The translations under genes were made by a program, and so were the position numbers. Below, one piece after another: positions 1 to 5,933 of a stretch of 11,545 nt of DNA. Positions within the stretch are counted from its first letter, which is position 1. Every line of letters begins with the position of its first letter. A model generated the notes under the pieces. The model did not search any database and had not been told where the DNA came from. It saw nothing but the letters and a program-made list of their open reading frames with translations. The DNA comes from Sphingomonadaceae bacterium. GTDB taxonomy: Bacteria; Pseudomonadota; Alphaproteobacteria; Sphingomonadales; Sphingomonadaceae. The DNA lies in NCBI GenBank assembly GCA_019239785.1, contig JAFAZM010000291.1, positions 1-11,545 of the forward strand, read 5' to 3'.

Positions 1-1
1 G

Positions 2-646
2 AACCCGAACTGCTCGACCGCCCAGCTGGTGGTCGCACTGAAGCCGCTGCACGACGCCGCGACGATCAAGCGGGTCGTCGTCGCCACCTATCAGTCGGTC
101 TCCGGCGCCGGCAAGGCTGGGATGGACGAGTTGTTCGAGCAGAGCCGCAACATCTTCGTCGGCGACCCCAACGAGCCGGTGAAGTTCACCAAGCAGATCG
201 CCTTCAACGTCATCCCGCACGCGGGGGATTTCCTCGACGACGGCGCGACCACCGAGGAATGGAAATTGGTCGTCGAGACCAAGAAGATCCTCGATCCGAA
301 GATCCGGGTCCATGCCACCTGCGTGCGCGTCCCGGTCTTCGTCGGCCATTCGGAAGCGGTCAACATCGAGTTCGAGAACGAGCTTTCCGCCGAGGACGCG
401 CAGAAGATCCTGCGCGAGGCGCCGGGCGTCATGCTCGTCGACAAGCGCGAAGACGGCGGCTACGTCACCCCGGTCGAATGCGTCGGCGAATATGCGACCT
501 ATGTGAGCCGCGTCCGCGAGGATCCGACCGTCGAGAACGGCCTCTCTCTCTGGTGCGTCTCCGACAATCTCCGCAAGGGCGCCGCGCTGAACGCCGTCCA
601 GATCGCAGAATTGCTCGGCCGCCGCCATCTCAAGAAGGCGGCATAA
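2..646 (+). CDS. asd: Aspartate-semialdehyde dehydrogenase, C-terminal part (5' end outside window)
   Basis: This enzyme reduces aspartyl phosphate to aspartate semialdehyde with NADPH, a cytoplasmic step toward lysine/diaminopimelate, threonine and methionine. The frame is open from base 2 and begins with N-P-N-C-S-T; the Cys codon at 11-13 is the family's catalytic nucleophile. Further on are IAFNVIPHAGDF (about codons 66-77) and the R-V-P-V-F-V-G-H-S segment, which carries the substrate-binding Arg and catalytic His. The protein ends normally with TAA at 644-646. About 214 codons are present. Family members are about 340 residues with the Cys near 130, so roughly the first 130 residues lie upstream. 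The GTG at 29 is internal and not the start. An intergenic palindromic repeat follows directly, and the next two genes share the strand. Identification rests on the diagnostic motifs and is very secure. Confidence 0.96.
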   Translation, partial: NPNCSTAQLVVALKPLHDAATIKRVVVATYQSVSGAGKAGMDELFEQSRNIFVGDPNEPVKFTKQIAFNVIPHAGDFLDDGATTEEWKLVVETKKILDPKIRVHATCVRVPVFVGHSEAVNIEFENELSAEDAQKILREAPGVMLVDKREDGGYVTPVECVGEYATYVSRVREDPTVENGLSLWCVSDNLRKGAALNAVQIAELLGRRHLKKAA

Positions 647-653
647 CGTCTTT

Positions 654-709
654 CCGCCCCGTCCGCGCAGCGGATGGGGAGGGGGACGATGCGAAGCATG
701 GTGGAGGGG
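654..709. repeat. Palindromic intergenic repeat, G-rich type A, single copy
   Basis: A stem of about 10 bp with one mismatch around a GCA loop (657-679, arms CCCCGTCCGC and GCGGATGGGG) is followed by GGGGAGGGGGAC, a small ATGC-GAA-GCAT hairpin (689-699) and GGTGGAGGGG. The same unit, with a few base changes, occurs twice in opposite orientation at 5787-5922, so this is a dispersed repeat and not unique leader sequence. It fills most of the gap between the dehydrogenase and acetyltransferase genes. Confidence 0.75.
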
Positions 710-747
710 CAAATGCGGCAGCTGAGCATCGCCAGGGTATCCTTCGG

Positions 748-1218
748 ATGCCGCTGAGCCTCAACCCCATCGCCCCCCGCACCGACCCCGACCTGTTCGC
801 CGCCACACTGGCTCCCGGTTTCGGTGGCGACGAAGGTCCGGCCCGCGAGATCCTCGCCCAGACCGTCGCGCTGCTCACCCGCGATCCGCGCCCCGATCCC
901 TGGGGCTCCTATCTCGTCGAGCTGGACGGGACGCCGATCGGCATTGCCGCGTTCAAGTCGGCGCCGAACCAGGAAGGCGAGGTCGAGCTCGCCTACATGA
1001 CCTTCCCCGCCTTCGAAGGCCGCGGCCACGCCACCGCCACGATCGCAGCCCTGGTCGAGATCGCAGAAGCGGCTGGCGCCGCCCCGACCGCGCTCACGCT
1101 CCCCGAGGAAAATGCCTCGAACAAGGCGCTCCGCCGCAACGGCTTCGTTTATGCCGGCGAGGTGATCGACCCGGAGGACGGCCTGGTCTGGCGTTGGGAA
1201 AAGGCGCCCGCCGCATGA
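748..1218 (+). CDS. GNAT-family N-acetyltransferase
   Basis: A 156-residue cytoplasmic protein with the GNAT fold, predicted to move an acetyl group from acetyl-CoA to an amine; the substrate cannot be read from the sequence. The first half includes the beta-hairpin GSYLVELDGTPIGIAAFK (about 53-70). The acetyl-CoA pyrophosphate-binding motif A is at about 89-98 (F-E-G-R-G-H-A-T-A-T, matching the R/Q-x-x-G-x-G/A pattern in relaxed form). The C-terminal N-x-A-S-N-K-A-L-R-R-N-G-F segment is typical of the family's last helix and strand. The frame is open far upstream, but that part is a shadow of the asd gene. The ATG at 748 is the first start after the asd stop that gives a GNAT-like N-terminus, and a weak AGGG lies about 10 bases before it. 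The gene ends in an ATGA overlap with the next one, suggesting co-translation. Family call is good; start moderately sure. Confidence 0.85.
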   Translation: MPLSLNPIAPRTDPDLFAATLAPGFGGDEGPAREILAQTVALLTRDPRPDPWGSYLVELDGTPIGIAAFKSAPNQEGEVELAYMTFPAFEGRGHATATIAALVEIAEAAGAAPTALTLPEENASNKALRRNGFVYAGEVIDPEDGLVWRWEKAPAA

Positions 1219-1871
1219 CCTTGCGGGCCGACCTCTACTGGTCGTTCCGCAGCCCTTATTCCTATCTCGCGATCGACCGCTACGAAGCGCTCACCGAGGC
1301 CTACGATCTCGCGATCGACCTGAAGCCCGTCTACCCGCTCGCCATCCGCCAGCCCGATTTCTTCGAGCGCAGCCATCCGAACTGGCTCGGCTACACGATC
1401 CGCGACGCCGCGCGGCTGGCGCAATATCACGGCATTCCGCTCGCCCCGCCGCGGCCCGATCCGGTCGTCCAGGACATTGCCACCCGCCGCATCGCCGCCG
1501 ACCAGCCTTATATCTTCCGCCTCGTCCGCCTGGGCCAGGCCGCCGCCCGCCGCGGCAAGAGCCTCGCTTTCTGCGCCGCGGCGGCGCGGCTGATCTGGGG
1601 CGGCACCGAGAACTGGCACGAAGGCGACCATCTCGCCGAGGCCGCCGCCGGCGCCGGCCTCGATCTCGCCGCGCTCGATGCCGAGGCGGAAGCGGACGCC
1701 GCCGCCCTCGACGCCGAGGTCGCCGCCAACCAGGCCGCCCTCGAAGCCGCCGGCCATTGGGGCGTCCCAACCCTGGTCTTCAACGGCGAGCCCTTTTTCG
1801 GCCAGGACCGGATCGATCTGGCTTTGTGGCGGCTGCAGCAGACGGGACTGACGCCGCGCTCAGGCCAATAG
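1215..1871 (+). CDS. 2-hydroxychromene-2-carboxylate isomerase family protein (DsbA-like / kappa GST fold)
   Basis: A 218-residue thioredoxin-fold protein of the DsbA/HCCA-isomerase family. Characterised members (NahD type) use glutathione to isomerise 2-hydroxychromene-2-carboxylate in naphthalene breakdown, but many homologues are uncharacterised and nothing else here points to aromatic catabolism. Motifs: DLYWSFRSPYSYLA at 6-19, where Ser13 of the S-P-Y-S element is in the place of the glutathione-activating Ser; a helical middle; an unusually Ala-rich helix pair (about residues 140-180); and GHWGVPTLVFNGEPFFGQDR near 184-203, holding the cis-Pro loop and the F-x-G-Q-D-R-I signature. The ATG at 1215 overlaps the acetyltransferase stop (ATGA). 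A TTG at 1194 would only add seven residues read out of the upstream gene. The 3' end overlaps the oppositely directed toxin gene by 12 bases. Family is secure, substrate unknown. Confidence 0.88.
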   Translation: MTLRADLYWSFRSPYSYLAIDRYEALTEAYDLAIDLKPVYPLAIRQPDFFERSHPNWLGYTIRDAARLAQYHGIPLAPPRPDPVVQDIATRRIAADQPYIFRLVRLGQAAARRGKSLAFCAAAARLIWGGTENWHEGDHLAEAAAGAGLDLAALDAEAEADAAALDAEVAANQAALEAAGHWGVPTLVFNGEPFFGQDRIDLALWRLQQTGLTPRSGQ

Positions 1872-2288
1872 TTGCGTGCGCACGCCAAGCGCCGGTCCGG
1901 CTGCGGCAAGCCTCCGATCCAGCGTCTGAATCGTGGCCCCATGCTCGGAGGCGACTGCAAGATGGAGTGCATCGCCGGAACGAAGGCCCAGCCCGTGCTG
2001 GTCGAGGAATTTCGCCGCAACGCGAAAATGCACGCTGGTCACCGAAAGGATCGCGAAGCTCTCGCTCATGAGCACATTGAATACCGCCAGCGCCGCGGCC
2101 CGCTGCTCGAGATCGAGCGCAGCGGTGCGAAGCTTCAGGCCCAAGGCGGAGGAAATTTCAGTGATCGTCCATTCGCTGATCAGCAGCGTCCCCGGCTCCT
2201 GCTCGGCAAGCCAGGCTTGCGCCCGCGCGGACATCTCTTCGTTGCACAAGGCTGCGACGAGCAGCGACGTGTCGAGGTAAAGCGTCAA
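1860..2288 (-). CDS. vapC: VapC-type PIN-domain ribonuclease toxin
   Basis: A 142-residue PIN-domain protein, the expected length for VapC toxins, which are Mg-dependent RNases that cut tRNA or rRNA and are held inactive by the partner antitoxin. The acidic active-site set is present: Asp6 (Y-L-D-T-S), Glu44 (T-E-I-S-S-A-L), Asp106 (G-D-A-L-H-L-A) and Asp124 (T-L-D-R-R-L). The start is a TTG at 2288-2286 that overlaps the antitoxin stop (TTGA); no good separate ribosome binding site is seen, so translation is probably coupled to the antitoxin. The stop lies inside the end of the convergent isomerase gene. With all four acidic residues present the toxin looks intact. Its RNA target cannot be predicted from sequence. 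Confidence 0.92.
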   Translation of the reverse strand: MTLYLDTSLLVAALCNEEMSARAQAWLAEQEPGTLLISEWTITEISSALGLKLRTAALDLEQRAAALAVFNVLMSESFAILSVTSVHFRVAAKFLDQHGLGLRSGDALHLAVASEHGATIQTLDRRLAAAGPALGVRTQLLA

Positions 2289-2527
2289 TAGCGATCGCCG
2301 TCGCGCATCGATCGGACGAAATCGGCGGCGCCGACCTCCTGCGGCTTCATGCTCGCGGTCAGCTTCGCCAGCGCGGCCGCATCCACGCGCTTGCGTGGCT
2401 TTGTCACGGCTGTGAGGCGGGCGACGGGCTTGCCGCGGCGCGTGATGTCGATCGAATCGCCGGCTTCGATCCGGTCGATCAACGCACTGAGATGCGCTTT
2501 CGCGTCCGCCAGACTGATCGCGTCCAT
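2285..2527 (-). CDS. vapB: Phd/VapB-type antitoxin, partner of the PIN toxin
   Basis: An 80-residue antitoxin. The N-terminal part (about 1-45) has the Phd/YefM-type DNA-binding pattern: I-S-L-A-D-A-K-A-H-L-S-A-L-I-D-R-I-E-A-G-D, then I-T-R-R-G-K-P-V-A-R-L. The C-terminal tail (about 50-80) is basic and then mixed, as expected for a flexible segment that wraps the toxin. The ATG at 2527 was chosen because it starts the conserved fold and has CAGGAGC seven to eight bases upstream; an in-frame codon at 2611 would add 28 residues lying over the promoter/operator. The stop overlaps the toxin TTG start. Such antitoxins normally repress their own operon, and a perfect palindrome sits 12 bases upstream of the start. 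Confidence 0.9.
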   Translation of the reverse strand: MDAISLADAKAHLSALIDRIEAGDSIDITRRGKPVARLTAVTKPRKRVDAAALAKLTASMKPQEVGAADFVRSMRDGDRY

Positions 2528-2538
2528 GCTCTGCTCCT

Positions 2539-2554
2539 GACCATCTGGATGGTC
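2539..2554 (-). promoter_or_regulatory. Probable autoregulatory operator of the vapBC-type operon
   Basis: GACCATC-TG-GATGGTC is a perfect 7-bp dyad with a 2-bp spacer (8 bp if the flanking T/A at 2538/2555 is counted). It lies between the antitoxin Shine-Dalgarno sequence (CAGGAGC) and a TATATG that could be a -10 box (read on the - strand, around 2553-2558). The matching -35 (TGGAAT at 17 bases) is weak. The position and symmetry fit a site bound by the antitoxin dimer; this is inferred from family behaviour. Confidence 0.6.
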
Positions 2555-2611
2555 ATATAGCGCTGTCAGCTTAAAAATTCCAGTTCGAGTGACGGCAAAC
2601 GGAGGGCGCAA

Positions 2612-3571
2612 TCACTGGCAAAGCGCCGCTTTCGCCTTCGCATATTCCGTGATCAGCCGCGCCACATAATCCGCCGCGGGCCGTACCTCGCGCACCGCGC
2701 CGATGCCTTGGCCGGAGCCCCAGATGTCGCGCCAAGCCTTGGCCTTGGAGCCTTCGCCGCCGGCGAAGTTCATCGTGCTGATGTCGCCCTCGGGCAAATT
2801 GACGGGGTCGAGCCCGGCCCGCACGATCGAGGCTTTGAGGTAATTGCCGTGCACGCCGGTGAACAGGCTCGAATAGACGATGTCGTCCGCCCGCCCTTCG
2901 ACGATCCCCTGCTTGTAGTCGGCCGCGGCATTGGCCTCCTCGGTGGCGATGAAGGGCGAGCCGATATAGCCGAGGTCCGCCCCCATCGCCTGCGCGGCAA
3001 GGATCGCCCGCCCCGTCGCGATCGATCCCGACAGGATCAGAGGCCCGTCGAACCAGTCGCGTATCTCCTGGATCAGGGCGAAGGGGGAGAGCCGCCCGGC
3101 ATGGCCGCCGGCACCGGCCGCGACTGCGATGATCCCGTCCGCGCCTTTCTCGATCGCCTTGCGCGCGAAGCGGTCGTTGATGATGTCGTGCAGGGTGATC
3201 CCGCCCCAGCCATGCACGCCCTGGTTCACCTCGACGAGCGCGCCGAGCGAGGTGATCACGATCGGCACCTTCCACTTGGCGCAGGTCGCCATGTCCTCCA
3301 TCAGCCGTTCGTTGGAGCGGTGGACGATCTGGTTCACCGCGAAGGGCGCGGCCGGCGCCTCGGGATGGTCGCGGTCCCAGGCGGCGAGCTCCTCGTTGAT
3401 CCGGTGCAGCCATTCGTCGAGCAGGCTCTGCGGCCGCGCGTTCAGCGCCGGAAAGGAGCCGACGATCCCCGCCTTGCACTGGGCGATGACCAGGTCCGGA
3501 TTGGAGACGATGAACAAGGGCGCGCCGATCGCGGGCAGGCGCAGCCGGTCGAAGAGGGGCGGAAGACTCAT
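2612..3571 (-). CDS. Nitronate monooxygenase family flavoprotein (2-nitropropane dioxygenase-like)
   Basis: A 319-residue FMN-dependent TIM-barrel protein. Family members oxidise toxic alkyl nitronates such as propionate-3-nitronate to carbonyl products, in the cytoplasm. Seen in sequence: I-G-A-P-L-F-I-V-S-N-P near 15-25 (first strand and FMN contact), ITSLG at 106-110, A-A-G-A-G-G-H-A-G at 151-159 with His157 in the place of the family's catalytic His, and L-S-G-S-I-A-T-G-R followed by G-A-D-L-G-Y-I-G-S-P-F (the FMN phosphate-binding region). Length is normal. The ATG at 3571 gives the expected short N-terminus before the first strand. It is divergent from the alcohol dehydrogenase gene across a 151-bp gap, and 84 bases separate its stop from the antitoxin start. 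Some homologues act in other pathways (for example enoyl reduction), so the substrate is open. Confidence 0.9.
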   Translation of the reverse strand: MSLPPLFDRLRLPAIGAPLFIVSNPDLVIAQCKAGIVGSFPALNARPQSLLDEWLHRINEELAAWDRDHPEAPAAPFAVNQIVHRSNERLMEDMATCAKWKVPIVITSLGALVEVNQGVHGWGGITLHDIINDRFARKAIEKGADGIIAVAAGAGGHAGRLSPFALIQEIRDWFDGPLILSGSIATGRAILAAQAMGADLGYIGSPFIATEEANAAADYKQGIVEGRADDIVYSSLFTGVHGNYLKASIVRAGLDPVNLPEGDISTMNFAGGEGSKAKAWRDIWGSGQGIGAVREVRPAADYVARLITEYAKAKAALCQ

Positions 3572-3614
3572 CCCGCCTGCGTAATGGAAAGCTGCGGCAA
3601 GACAAGCGGCCCTT

Positions 3615-3705
3615 CCTCGTCATTCCACGCAAGCTGGAATCCCGCTTCCCCTTTGGGACGCCCGTCGAAGGCAATGAGATTCCAGCTTCCGCCGGAACGA
3701 CGGAA
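3615..3705. repeat. Palindromic repeat (CGTCATTCC type) in the divergent intergenic region
   Basis: An imperfect inverted repeat: the left arm begins with CGTCATTCC at 3618 and ends AAGCTGGAATC at 3641; the right arm begins GATTCCAGCTT at 3678 and ends GGAACGACG at 3702. The inner 11 bp pair perfectly; the outer part has an indel and mismatches. This resembles the CGTCATTCC(CGC)..GGAATC palindromes common in proteobacterial intergenic DNA. It takes up most of the 151 bp between the divergent nitronate monooxygenase and alcohol dehydrogenase starts, leaving little room for separate promoters. The AAGGA just after it (3706-3710) is the only ribosome-binding-like site before the dehydrogenase start. 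Confidence 0.75.
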
Positions 3706-3722
3706 AAGGATAGTGCTGGCTC

Positions 3723-4766
3723 ATGATGCGCGCGATGCAGCTCGATCGGCCCGGCGCTCCTTTGCGCATGGTCGAGCGGCCGCTGCCCGAACCGGGCCCC
3801 GGCGAGCTGCTGATCGAGATCGCCGCCTGCGGCATCTGCCGCACCGACCTCCACATCGCCGACGGCGACCTCCCCGGCCCGCTCCCGATTATCCCTGGCC
3901 ACGAGATCGTCGGCCGCGTCGCGAAGCTCGGCCCAAACCTCACCCCTCTCCCACTTGGGGAGAGGGAGGGGCCCGCCGCGGAGCGGCGGGAGGGTGAGGG
4001 CAGTGCCTTCGCGCTGGGCGACCGCGTCGGCGTGCCCTGGCTCGGCCGCACCTGCGGCCATTGCCCCTATTGCCGCGCGCAGCGCGAGAATCTCTGCGAC
4101 GATCCGCTCTTCACCGGCTTCACCCGCGACGGCGGCTTCGCCAGCCATTGCATCGCCGATGCCCGCTACTGCTTTCCGATCCCCGACGCGTTCGGCGACG
4201 TCGAAGCCGCACCCCTGCTCTGCGCCGGCCTGATCGGCTGGCGCGCCTTCGAAATGGCTGGCGAAGGCGAAGCGCTCGGCCTCTACGGCTTCGGCGCCGC
4301 CGCCCATATCCTCGCCCAGGTCGCCGCTGCGCGGGGCCGCCGCGTCCACGCCTTCACCCGCACCGGCGATGAAGCCGGCCAGGCCTTCGCCCGTTCGCTC
4401 GGCTGCGCCTCCGCCCAGGGCTCGGACGCAGCGCCGCGCGAGCCGCTCGACGCCGCAATCATCTTCGCCCCAGACGGCGCGCTGGTCCCGCAGGCGCTGA
4501 AGCATGTGAAGAAAGGCGGCCGCGTCGTTTGCGGCGGCATCCATATGAGCGACATCCCGTCCTTCCCCTATGCCGATCTCTGGGGCGAACGCGCCATCCT
4601 CTCCGTCGCCAACCTCACCCGCGCCGACGGCGAGGAATTCCTCGCCGTGGCGGCCGAAACGAAGGTGAAGACGAAGACCACCGTCTTCCCCCTGGAGCAG
4701 GCGAACGAAGCGCTGGACCTTTTGCGCGCCGGGAAGATTGAAGGCGCGGCGGTGCTGGTGCCCTGA
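3723..4766 (+). CDS. Zinc-dependent alcohol dehydrogenase family protein with in-frame palindromic repeat insert
   Basis: A 347-residue medium-chain dehydrogenase that would oxidise an alcohol or reduce an aldehyde with NAD(P). The N-terminal GroES-like domain carries the catalytic zinc ligands Cys39 (C-G-I-C-R-T-D) and His60 with Glu61 (P-G-H-E). The structural zinc Cys set is Cys111, Cys114, Cys117 and Cys125. The Rossmann glycine motif G-L-Y-G-F-G-A-A-A-H starts near 191, and the C-terminus A-G-K-I-E-G-A-A-V-L-V-P is typical. Between LGP (69-71) and FALGDRVG (96-103) the usual short linker is replaced by a Pro/Gly/Glu/Arg-rich stretch of about 25 residues encoded by a palindromic repeat (3939-3999). 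The frame is kept, so the protein may still be functional. Start could be ATG 3723 or 3726; M-R-A-M, from 3726, is the common family beginning. Physiological substrate is unknown. Confidence 0.9.
   Translation: MMRAMQLDRPGAPLRMVERPLPEPGPGELLIEIAACGICRTDLHIADGDLPGPLPIIPGHEIVGRVAKLGPNLTPLPLGEREGPAAERREGEGSAFALGDRVGVPWLGRTCGHCPYCRAQRENLCDDPLFTGFTRDGGFASHCIADARYCFPIPDAFGDVEAAPLLCAGLIGWRAFEMAGEGEALGLYGFGAAAHILAQVAAARGRRVHAFTRTGDEAGQAFARSLGCASAQGSDAAPREPLDAAIIFAPDGALVPQALKHVKKGGRVVCGGIHMSDIPSFPYADLWGERAILSVANLTRADGEEFLAVAAETKVKTKTTVFPLEQANEALDLLRAGKIEGAAVLVP
3939..3999. repeat. Palindromic repeat inserted in frame inside the alcohol dehydrogenase gene
   Basis: Perfect outer arms CCTCACCC (3939-3946) and GGGTGAGG (3992-3999) enclose two hairpins: CTCTCCC...GGGGAGAG (about 3946-3965) and CCCGCCGC-GGA-GCGGCGGG (3972-3990, a perfect 8-bp stem with a 3-base loop). 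The whole could fold as a three-way junction. It reads through as about codons 73-93 of the dehydrogenase (L-T-P-L-P-L-G-E-R-E-G-P-A-A-E-R-R-E-G-E), a composition unlike the enzyme. From family alignment held in memory the insertion adds about 20 codons, close to the 61-bp element. Confidence 0.8.
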
Positions 4767-4824
4767 GCATTTTCAAGCCGGCTTAACATCGGCGACTCGG
4801 AAAAATGCGGCGAGTAAGCAACCC

Positions 4825-4830
4825 AAGGAG
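4825..4830 (+). promoter_or_regulatory. Strong Shine-Dalgarno site of the aldo/keto reductase gene
   Basis: AAGGAG, six bases before the ATG at 4837, fixes this start over the in-frame codons reaching back to 4738, which lie inside the dehydrogenase gene. The 70-bp gap before the gene also has a 10-bp palindrome AAGCCGGCTT (4775-4784) and a loose GCATTTTC / GAAAAATGC inverted pair (4767-4774, 4800-4808), of unknown meaning. No clear -35/-10 pair was seen. Confidence 0.8.
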
Positions 4831-4836
4831 ACCCAA

Positions 4837-5778
4837 ATGAAATACCGCAAGCTCGGCTGGAGCGACCTCCACGTCTCGGAAATCTCTTTGGGCTCCTGGC
4901 TCACCTACGGCGTCGGCGTCGAGGCGGATGCCGCGCGCGCCTGCCTCGATCGCGCCTTCGAGCTCGGCATCAACTTCATCGACACCGCCAACATTTACGG
5001 CCGCGGCGCCGCCGAGACGTTTCTCGGCGAGGCGCTCGCCGCCCGCCCGCGTGACTCCTACATCCTCGCGACCAAGCTCTTCTTCCCGATGACCGAGCGC
5101 GACCGCGGCCTCTCCGCGGCCCAGGTCGAGAAGCAGCTCGATGCCTCGCTGAAGCGGCTGCGCACCGATTTCGTCGATCTCTACCAATGCCATCGCTACG
5201 ACGATCAGACGCCGCTCGAGGAGACGATGCGGGCGCTCACCCGCGCCGTCGAGAGCGGCAAAGCCCGCTATATCGGCTTCTCCGAATGGCCGGCCGACAA
5301 GATCCGGGCGGCGCTCGACATTCCCGGCGTCGCTCGCTTCGCCTCCAGCCAGCCGCAATATTCGCTGCTTTGGCGCGACCCCGAGCGCGAGGTGATCCCG
5401 CTCTGCGCCGCCAATGGCATTTCGCAGATCGTCTGGTCGCCGCTCGGCCAGGGCGTGCTCACCGGCAAGTACCGCCCCGACGCCCCGCCGCCCGCCGGCA
5501 GCCGCGCGACCAGCGAGGAGATGGGCGGCTGGATGGACCGCCTGCTGGCCCGCCCGGTGCTCGAAGCGGTCGAGCGCCTCAAGCCGCTCGCCGCCGAAGC
5601 GGGCCTCAGCCTCGCCCAGTTCGCCTTGGCCTGGGTGCTGCGCGAGCCCAACGTCGCCTCCGCCATCATCGGCGCCTCCCGCCCCAGCCAGGTCGAGGAG
5701 AATGCGGCGGCGTCGGGGGCCGAGGTCGATCCCGCGCTGTTCGAGGAGGCGGAGCGCATCGTGGCGGAGGCCCGCTGA
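4837..5778 (+). CDS. Aldo/keto reductase (potassium-channel beta-subunit-like subfamily)
   Basis: A 313-residue cytoplasmic TIM-barrel oxidoreductase that reduces aldehydes or ketones with NADPH. The catalytic tetrad is complete: Asp49 (N-F-I-D-T-A), Tyr54 (N-I-Y-G), Lys80 (A-T-K-L) and His119 (Y-Q-C-H-R-Y-D). Near the C-terminus V-W-S-P-L-G-Q-G-V-L-T-G-K-Y and A-I-I-G-A-S-R-P-S-Q-V-E-E-N are the NADPH-binding segments of the family, and the overall pattern is closest to the Kv-beta/YghZ-like branch. The start at ATG 4837 is set by AAGGAG. It follows the alcohol dehydrogenase by 70 bases on the same strand, so the two may be co-transcribed and work on related carbonyl/alcohol substrates (inference). 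It runs convergently into the RDD gene, with a large inverted repeat between them. Confidence 0.95.
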   Translation: MKYRKLGWSDLHVSEISLGSWLTYGVGVEADAARACLDRAFELGINFIDTANIYGRGAAETFLGEALAARPRDSYILATKLFFPMTERDRGLSAAQVEKQLDASLKRLRTDFVDLYQCHRYDDQTPLEETMRALTRAVESGKARYIGFSEWPADKIRAALDIPGVARFASSQPQYSLLWRDPEREVIPLCAANGISQIVWSPLGQGVLTGKYRPDAPPPAGSRATSEEMGGWMDRLLARPVLEAVERLKPLAAEAGLSLAQFALAWVLREPNVASAIIGASRPSQVEENAAASGAEVDPALFEEAERIVAEAR

Positions 5779-5786
5779 GGCGAAAA

Positions 5787-5922
5787 GATCCTCCCCGGGA
5801 CGGGGAGGGGGACCATGCGCAGCATGGTGGAGGGGGCCCCGAGTTTAAGGCGCCTCTACCGCCGGGCCCCCTCCACCACGCCGCTTCGCGACGCGGTCCC
5901 CCTCCCCGTCCCGGGGAGGATC
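5787..5922. repeat. Large inverted pair of G-rich type A repeats between convergent genes
   Basis: Outer arms 5787-5814 and 5895-5922 are perfect 28-bp reverse complements, beginning GATCCTCCCCGGG and ending CCCGGGGAGGATC. Inner arms 5826-5839 and 5864-5877 (GGTGGAGGGGGCCC and its complement) are perfect over 14 bp. Between outer and inner arms the two sides differ: ATGC-GCA-GCAT on the left, and a CGCCGCTTCGCGACGC sequence on the right. The centre is 24 bases. It is two units of the repeat at 654-709 placed head to head. It sits eight bases after the aldo/keto reductase stop and eleven before the RDD stop, so it could act as a bidirectional terminator, though no T-run is present. Confidence 0.85.
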
Positions 5923-5933
5923 GAAGAGGGACC

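Noticed and set aside
259..747. N-terminal extension of the acetyltransferase frame
   Set aside because: This part overlaps asd in another frame and reads as Arg-rich shadow; the GNAT fold only begins after 748.
2528..2611. Longer antitoxin starting at 2611
   Set aside because: The extra 28 residues cover the palindrome and the probable promoter, and the start at 2527 has a good ribosome binding site and the conserved family N-terminus.
2571..4544. Long - strand reading frame of 657 codons
   Set aside because: It runs out of frame over the nitronate monooxygenase gene, through the repeat and antisense to the alcohol dehydrogenase; its translation is Arg/Ala/Gly-rich with no recognisable domain. 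It is a by-product of high GC.
5787..5922. CRISPR-like or tRNA-like structure
   Set aside because: Only two inverted units are present with no regular spacers, and there is no cloverleaf; it is a palindromic repeat pair.
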